This document shows positions 7,132 through 10,124 of a stretch of 10,124 bases of DNA, piece by piece. The notes beneath the pieces were generated by a model, which saw only the letters and a list, made by a program, of their open reading frames with translations, ran no database searches and had not been told where the DNA came from. The position numbers were made by a program, and so were the translations under genes. The stretch is taken from positions 1 to 10,124 of the forward strand of contig JAFDWD010000869.1 in NCBI GenBank assembly GCA_018268695.1, read 5' to 3'. The DNA comes from Actinomycetota bacterium. Lineage in GTDB: Bacteria; Actinomycetota; Thermoleophilia; Solirubrobacterales; 70-9. Numbering within the stretch: the first letter of the stretch is position 1; each line of letters starts with the position of its first letter.

Positions 7132-7914
7132 ATGGGGTTGGCCTGGGACAGCGAGGGTGACGGGCTGGCGCTGATCCTGATCCACGGGACCGGGGGCAGC
7201 CGCGCTGCCTGGGATTCCGTCGTGCCACTACTGGCACCGCACCGACGCGTCTTCGCCATCGACCTCCCCGGCTGCGGCGCCTCCCCGGCGCTCCCTGCCG
7301 AGGTGACGCCCACGGTCCCGGCGCTGGCCGCGACGGTCGAACGGTGGATGATCGAACAGGACCTGGGCGGTGCCCATCTGGCCGGGAACTCGCTCGGGGG
7401 AGGGATCGCCCTCGAGCTCGCAAAGGGTCAACTGGTCGCCGGCGCGACCGTGTTGTCGCCGATCGGATTCTTCAATGCCCGTGAATTTGCCTACGGGTCC
7501 GCCTCGCTGCACCTGACCCGGATCGGGGCGAAGGCACTGAGCCCCGTGGCACCGGTGGTGTTCAGGAGCCGCGCGTTCCGCACCGTCGTCCTTTGGCAGG
7601 CGCTGGGCAAGCCCTGGCGGATGTCGGCCGAAGGCGCAACCTCGAGCGCCCGAGCGATGGCGACGGCATCAGACTTCGCGAGGGGCGTCCGAGCGGCCGG
7701 CGATTACCGGTTCTCCGGGATGCCCGCCGCTCCGGTGACGATCGCCTGGGGCCGCCGCGACCGCATCCTCCTCTGGCGACAGGCGGAACGTGCACGCCGC
7801 CTCTTGCCCGATGCCCCCTTCATTCCGCTCGAAGGCTGCGGCCACGTCCCGATGACCGACGACCCAGAGCTCGTTGCCAAGGTGATCCTGCGCGGAAGCG
7901 ACAGGGACTCCTGA
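7132..7914 (+). CDS. Alpha/beta-hydrolase fold protein
   Basis: A complete 260-residue alpha/beta hydrolase, cytosolic. The oxyanion-hole motif is LILIHGTGGS (14-23), the DLPGCGAS loop is at 44-51, the nucleophile elbow is GNSLGG with S87, the acid is D210 in AWGRRDRILL, and the base is H238 in GCGHVPMTDDPEL. The triad is therefore complete. The cap region (about 115-195) is basic and rich in Ala/Arg and gives no hint of substrate. Homologues in actinobacterial catabolic loci hydrolyse esters, lactones or C-C bonds. The start lacks a usable Shine-Dalgarno (GAGG is too close), but a TANNNT box 8 nt upstream fits leaderless translation. The 43-bp gap after matB with its own promoter-like signals means it may be transcribed separately from GNAT-matB. 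No terminator is evident before it. Confidence 0.9.
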   Translation: MGLAWDSEGDGLALILIHGTGGSRAAWDSVVPLLAPHRRVFAIDLPGCGASPALPAEVTPTVPALAATVERWMIEQDLGGAHLAGNSLGGGIALELAKGQLVAGATVLSPIGFFNAREFAYGSASLHLTRIGAKALSPVAPVVFRSRAFRTVVLWQALGKPWRMSAEGATSSARAMATASDFARGVRAAGDYRFSGMPAAPVTIAWGRRDRILLWRQAERARRLLPDAPFIPLEGCGHVPMTDDPELVAKVILRGSDRDS

Positions 7915-7944
7915 TCCCGCCTCAGAGCGAAAGGTGGTAACGCC

Positions 7945-7978
7945 CCCCCGGCAGGATTCGAACCTGCGACCGTCGGAT
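7945..7978 (-). repeat. Displaced 3'-half copy of tRNA-Arg(TCT), candidate distal att site
   Basis: These 34 bases are identical to 9097-9130, the part of the tRNA-Arg(TCT) gene from the last base of the anticodon loop through the T arm into the 3' acceptor strand, in the same orientation. There is no matching 5' half next to it (7979 onward shows no D arm or acceptor partner), and the G run of the acceptor is two bases longer than in the intact gene. It is therefore not a functional tRNA. Confidence 0.8.
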
Positions 7979-8112
7979 GCGCTGCGGAGCTGCGCGACGA
8001 CCGGAAACGTCGCCCCGTCACGGGGCAATGGCGGCCCTGGGGGACCCTCCGCCCGCTGCCGATACCGCCGCAGTATCTTGTCGCCACGGTCAAGCGGTGC
8101 AGGGGGTGGCGC

Positions 8113-8784
8113 ATGTCGTTTCTCGGGAGGAGGAGGTTGTGGCTCGGCGCGGTAGTCGCAGCGCTGGCACTCGTCGTGGCGGGCTCTGCGGTAGCGGGAG
8201 CCCCGAAGAAGGGCACGGTCGGTGGGGCGCCGACGCATCCCATCGGGCCGCCCGATGAAGGCACCCGAAACAGCCCTTCTCGGGTGATCCTCGCCGGGAA
8301 GACCTACCTCGGTCATGTCGAGGTGGACGCCTATGGGTGGAACCCGCCCGCCGATTTCGGAACGGGGGAAGCCGACGCACTGTGGGCCGATGTCGAGTTC
8401 GGGGCGCCCGTCGCCGGTTGGTCCTATGCCTCCTCATTCGTACCGGAAAATATCCATCGCCCCGTCACGATCGAAGCGCTCTTCTGGCAGGACCAGCCGA
8501 AGTCAGAGCGCTCGACCTTCGTCGGCGGCGCCCTGGAACCAGGCGTCGGTCGCGTGCTCCTCTCCTATCCGCAGCCGAACGGCACGGGCACCGTACGTGC
8601 GGACGCCGTCGTCAGTCAGGTCAGCGGCCGGCTGCAGCAGGAACTTCATCAGTCGGCGCCATTCGGATACTTCTTCGCCACGCTCCCAGGCACTGTCCAG
8701 GCCAAGGAACTCGAAGCCATCGCCTACGGCGCTCACGGTCAGAAACTAGGGTCGATCGGCGGTTGGCAAGGGTCGGGCCTCTGA
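8113..8784 (+). CDS. Secreted protein of unknown function
   Basis: A 223-residue protein I do not recognise. It has a clear Sec signal peptide: RRR at 6-8, a hydrophobic stretch LWLGAVVAALALVVAGSAVA (9-28) and likely cleavage after A28 (AVA|GA). The mature part of about 195 residues has no cysteine and no further membrane segment. It contains a low-complexity Gly/Pro start (GTVGGAPTHPIGPPDEG, 34-50) and then alternating hydrophobic stretches suggesting a beta-rich domain, for example SRVILAGKTYLGHVEVDAYGW (56-76) and RVLLSYPQPNGTGTVRADAVV (146-166). AGGGGGT at 8101-8107 serves as ribosome site; TATCTT at 8074-8079 is a possible -10. It is the only gene between the two tRNA-derived repeats, so it may be cargo. 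Codon use is less GC-biased than in the operon genes. Expression as a real gene is likely but the role is unknown. Confidence 0.75.
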   Translation: MSFLGRRRLWLGAVVAALALVVAGSAVAGAPKKGTVGGAPTHPIGPPDEGTRNSPSRVILAGKTYLGHVEVDAYGWNPPADFGTGEADALWADVEFGAPVAGWSYASSFVPENIHRPVTIEALFWQDQPKSERSTFVGGALEPGVGRVLLSYPQPNGTGTVRADAVVSQVSGRLQQELHQSAPFGYFFATLPGTVQAKELEAIAYGAHGQKLGSIGGWQGSGL

Positions 8785-8861
8785 CCCTCGCCACCGTGCC
8801 CGCCCGTGGTCACACGTGCGACACATCGACGCGACTGCCCGCGGCACTGACCCGGATAACT

Positions 8862-8900
8862 GATGGCCTCAAAATCCTAAGGTCATCGGTCTAGGCCGAT
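8862..8900. other. Two overlapping, mutually exclusive hairpins
   Basis: Hairpin 1 pairs GATGGCC (8862-8868) with GGTCATC (8881-8887) around a 12-nt AT-rich loop, with one G-T wobble. Hairpin 2 pairs ATCGG (8885-8889) with CCGAT (8896-8900) around a 6-nt loop. They share bases 8885-8887 and so cannot form together. Function unknown. Confidence 0.35.
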
Positions 8901-8927
8901 CCGTCCCATCCGCCTGTAGAGCCAAAG

Positions 8928-8953
8928 AGAGGCCCCACATCGAGGCCTCTTTC
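8928..8953 (+). terminator. Rho-independent-like terminator
   Basis: AGAGGCC (8928-8934) and GGCCTCT (8944-8950) form a perfect 7-bp stem with a 9-nt loop, followed by TT C (TTTC including the last stem base). It lies 143 bp after the secreted-protein stop. The T tract is short. The stem could also stop transcripts arriving from the tRNA side, as the minus-strand tail is CTTTGG. Confidence 0.5.
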
Positions 8954-9094
8954 GTGTTACCGAGAGGGCCGGTCACGGACGGTCTCGTGGGGGTTCGAGC
9001 AAGGGTTCAGGCGTCGCGCGCATTGGCGCCCGTGGCCGAGGCGTCCGGGATACTTCGACCGTGGCCGTCGACCTTGACGCGCCATCCACTCAAG

Positions 9095-9168
9095 CGCCCC
9101 CGGCAGGATTCGAACCTGCGACCGTCGGATTAGAAGTCCGGTGCTCTATCCAGCTGAGCTACGGGGGC
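9095..9168 (-). tRNA. tRNA-Arg (anticodon TCT)
   Basis: The minus strand folds into a full cloverleaf of 74 nt without encoded CCA. Acceptor GCCCCCG (9168-9162) pairs with CGGGGGC (9102-9096). The D arm is GCTC/GAGC. The anticodon loop CTTCTAA (9136-9130) has TCT at 9134-9132. The T arm is GCAGG-TTCGAAT-CCTGC. The discriminator is G (9095). Pair 27:43 of the anticodon stem is C:A, a mismatch. The gene decodes AGA (and possibly AGG), rare codons in such a GC-rich genome. Its 3' half is duplicated at 7945-7978. Confidence 0.95.
9097..9130 (-). repeat. 3' half of tRNA-Arg, proximal copy of the 34-bp direct repeat
   Basis: This internal part of the tRNA gene is repeated exactly at 7945-7978. Identity starts at the last base of the anticodon loop (position 38) and ends in the acceptor G run, the usual extent of a tRNA-embedded attachment core. 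Confidence 0.8.
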
Positions 9169-9197
9169 GGGGCGCCATTGTCGCGCCTAAGCGGGCG

Positions 9198-9539
9198 TCA
9201 GTGGCAGTCCCAGTTGGAAGTGCCGGTGACGAGGATCTTGTAGGTGATCGGATCGAGAACCACTCGGACGTATTTGCGGCAGGCGTAGCGGCCCTGGCCC
9301 GGCGTTTCCCGTTCCACGTACATGCGGCAGAAAACGACGTGCAGGCTGCCGCGACGGCAATTGGTGGTGCCGTATTTGATGCAGTGAACGTCGTGGGCGC
9401 AGGTGTGCTTGGCGTAGATGAAGGCCTTTTCGGCCGCGGTGCTCACGGGCAGCTTGACCGCCGCGGCGACCGGCATCGCCACGGTAGCGAGCAGGACGAA
9501 TGCGGCGAGAAGCGCGCAAAACATGCGTTTCACTCTCAC
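9198..9539 (-). CDS. Small secreted cysteine-rich protein
   Basis: A 113-residue protein of unknown function with a signal peptide: basic MRVKR, hydrophobic FCALLAAFVLLATVAMPVAAA (7-27) and likely cleavage near A25-A27. The mature part of about 86 residues has six cysteines (C47, C53, C61, C71, C87, C112), an even number consistent with three disulfides. It has many Arg/Lys residues, for example TTNCRRGSLHVVFCRMYVERE, giving a basic exported domain. The GTG at 9539 is chosen because AAGGAG (9551-9546) lies 6 nt upstream and the resulting N-terminus is a normal signal peptide; the frame is open further upstream to an ATG at 9599, but that extension would bury the signal. It is 29 bp upstream of tRNA-Arg on the same strand, without an evident terminator between. 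I recognise no family; a toxin-like, inhibitor or cell-wall-associated role would be guesswork. Confidence 0.78.
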   Translation of the reverse strand: MRVKRMFCALLAAFVLLATVAMPVAAAVKLPVSTAAEKAFIYAKHTCAHDVHCIKYGTTNCRRGSLHVVFCRMYVERETPGQGRYACRKYVRVVLDPITYKILVTGTSNWDCH

Positions 9540-9687
9540 GGGGGACTCCTTTTCTGGACTGTGCCGCCGGACGGCAAGTTCCGAGGCGGGTCTGGACACT
9601 TGGGCGCAGCCTACCGTCGAGATTTACCGGAAATTTATGGATGGGTCGAAAACCCGCCCGCGGCAGAGGCATTCTGGTTCGACTCGG

Positions 9688-9708
9688 CCGGCCGGACAGC
9701 CGGCTTTC
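9688..9708. promoter_or_regulatory. GC-rich inverted repeat upstream of the right-hand hydrolase
   Basis: Two copies of the palindromic hexamer GCCGGC flank CGGACA just upstream of the TACGAT box of the hydrolase gene. It can form a 6-bp hairpin with TTT after it. It may be an operator or a weak terminator; given the GC content, chance is also plausible. Confidence 0.2.
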
Positions 9709-9712
9709 GGGG

Positions 9713-9718
9713 TACGAT
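9713..9718 (+). promoter_or_regulatory. -10 box TACGAT of a leaderless hydrolase transcript
   Basis: TACGAT fits TANNNT and ends 6 nt before the GTG at 9725. No Shine-Dalgarno is present, so transcription would begin at or next to the start codon. No clear -35 box is seen. Confidence 0.5.
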
Positions 9719-9724
9719 GCCGCC

Positions 9725-10124
9725 GTGAGGACCGGGGAAGCGGGGGTCGAGATCTTCTGGGAGCGCTCCGGCGCGGGCGAGCCACTGCTCCTGATCCAGG
9801 GCATGAGCGGCACCCACGTCAGCTGGGGCGAGCCGTTCCTCTCCCACCTGCGCCCGGACTTCGACTGCGTCGTCTTCGACAACCGCGGGATCGGCAACTC
9901 AGATGAAGTCGAGGGGCCTTTCACGATCGCCGAGCTCGCCGCCGACGCGCTCGCGGTGATGGACGCGGCCGGATTCGCCACCGCCCACGTGCTTGGCATC
10001 TCGATGGGCGGCATGGTCGCCCAGGAGCTCACGCTCGCCCACCCCGACCGGATCCGCAGCCTCACGCTCGGCTGCACCTACTCCGGCGGGCCGGGCTCCT
10101 CGCTGATCGCGCCCGAGGACGCCG
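9725..10124 (+). CDS. Alpha/beta hydrolase, N-terminal 133 residues (3' end beyond window)
   Basis: The visible part is the first half of an alpha/beta hydrolase of the 3-oxoadipate enol-lactonase/haloperoxidase-like type. Seen are LLLIQGMSGTHVSWGEP (21-37, oxyanion-hole region with Gln-Gly in place of the commoner His-Gly), VVFDNRGIGNSD (49-60) and the nucleophile elbow GISMGGMVAQEL with S93. The following strand RIRSLTLGCTYSGGPG (112-127) is typical. The acid and histidine of the triad lie beyond the edge. The GTG start is supported by the TACGAT box 6 nt upstream and by the family-typical N-terminus V-E-I-F-W-E-R-S-G-A-G-E-P. It is divergent from the cysteine-rich secreted protein gene across 185 bp that hold no other gene. 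It differs clearly in sequence from the hydrolase at 7132-7914, so the two are not a recent duplication. Confidence 0.9.
   Translation, partial: MRTGEAGVEIFWERSGAGEPLLLIQGMSGTHVSWGEPFLSHLRPDFDCVVFDNRGIGNSDEVEGPFTIAELAADALAVMDAAGFATAHVLGISMGGMVAQELTLAHPDRIRSLTLGCTYSGGPGSSLIAPEDA

Larger units (their letters stand above)
8785..9094. other. Non-coding stretch between secreted-protein gene and tRNA-Arg
   Basis: No convincing gene is seen in about 310 bp. Open frames here are short, lack ribosome sites and have no recognisable product. The first half holds two overlapping hairpins and a terminator-like stem (listed separately); the second half is GC-rich with no evident structure beyond short GCGC repeats around 9019-9031. 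Confidence 0.6.
7945..9130. mobile_element. Candidate tRNA-Arg-integrated mini-element or remnant
   Basis: The segment is bounded by 34-bp direct repeats of the tRNA 3' half. The intact tRNA is at the right end, and the extra 3' half lies downstream of it in tRNA orientation. This is the arrangement left by tyrosine-recombinase elements that integrate at a tRNA anticodon or 3' region. The repeat-to-repeat unit is 1,152 bp. It holds one evident gene (8113-8784, secreted protein) and about 310 bp of non-coding sequence, but no integrase, excisionase or replication gene. Codon use of the enclosed gene appears less GC-extreme than that of matB. It could be a deletion remnant, a non-autonomous element or a partial tRNA duplication. 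Confidence 0.4.

Noticed and set aside
7941..8030. Possible second complete tRNA at the left repeat copy
   Set aside because: No D arm, anticodon arm or 5' acceptor strand is present next to the 3' half. The nearby GCCCCG-TCA-CGGGGC hairpin at 8012-8026 is unrelated to a cloverleaf.
7934..8155. Plus-strand frame with the peptide RQDSNLRPSD
   Set aside because: This is the well-known spurious peptide from reading across the antisense of a tRNA 3' half; it comes from the 7945-7978 repeat, not from a gene.
8850..8915. Decayed tRNA-Leu suggested by CTCAAAA and a T-arm-like ATCGG/CCGAT hairpin
   Set aside because: The stem next to CTCAAAA does not pair as an anticodon arm, the T loop lacks TTC and has the wrong size, and no 5' acceptor matches.
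9061..9243. Plus-strand frame with PAGFEPATVGLE
   Set aside because: Antisense translation of the tRNA-Arg gene; a common annotation artefact.
9187..10077. Long minus-strand frame covering the right-hand hydrolase
   Set aside because: Shadow of the plus-strand hydrolase, joined by chance to sequence overlapping the cysteine-rich protein in another frame.
1..10124. CRISPR array, transposase, rRNA or phage genes
   Set aside because: No regularly spaced repeats, no transposase or integrase motifs and no rRNA sequence were seen on either strand.

Overview
The window is very GC-rich with strongly GC-biased third codon positions, GTG starts, leaderless-looking promoters and an F420-type luciferase-like oxidoreductase. 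This points to a high-GC actinobacterium, perhaps a Solirubrobacter-like Thermoleophilia lineage. That placement is an inference from style and family content, not from a marker gene.

Left half (1-5092, minus strand): a tightly packed five-gene operon read from right to left. In order of transcription it encodes an M20-family protein with a degenerate active site (5092-3899), an M29/NicX-like metalloenzyme (3898-2918), a canonical M20 hydrolase (2921-1839), a luciferase-like F420/flavin oxidoreductase (1827-841) and the N-terminal 275 residues of a methylmalonyl-CoA mutase large subunit (826 to beyond the left edge). Genes abut, overlap by 4 nt, or are 11-14 nt apart.

Middle (5162-7914, plus strand): a 69-bp divergent intergenic region separates this operon from a GNAT acetyltransferase, a MatB-type malonyl/methylmalonyl-CoA synthetase one base behind it, and an alpha/beta hydrolase with its own start signals. 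The MatB and the mutase, which carries the Tyr/Arg pair typical of methylmalonyl-CoA mutases, fit a route methylmalonate -> methylmalonyl-CoA -> succinyl-CoA. The hydrolases and the oxidoreductase would then open or deamidate some nitrogen-containing precursor upstream. The precursor is not identifiable from sequence.

Right part (7915-9198): a complete tRNA-Arg(TCT) on the minus strand at 9168-9095. A 34-bp exact copy of its 3' half lies 1,152 bp away at 7945-7978, in the same orientation. The geometry is that of an integrative element inserted at a tRNA gene. The enclosed segment has no integrase and only one clear gene, for a secreted protein of unknown function, so it is a remnant, a mini-element or a false lead.

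Far right (9198-10124): a small secreted six-cysteine protein (minus strand) and, divergent from it, the first 133 residues of a second alpha/beta hydrolase (plus strand) that runs off the right edge. No CRISPR array, transposase, rRNA or transcriptional regulator gene was seen.
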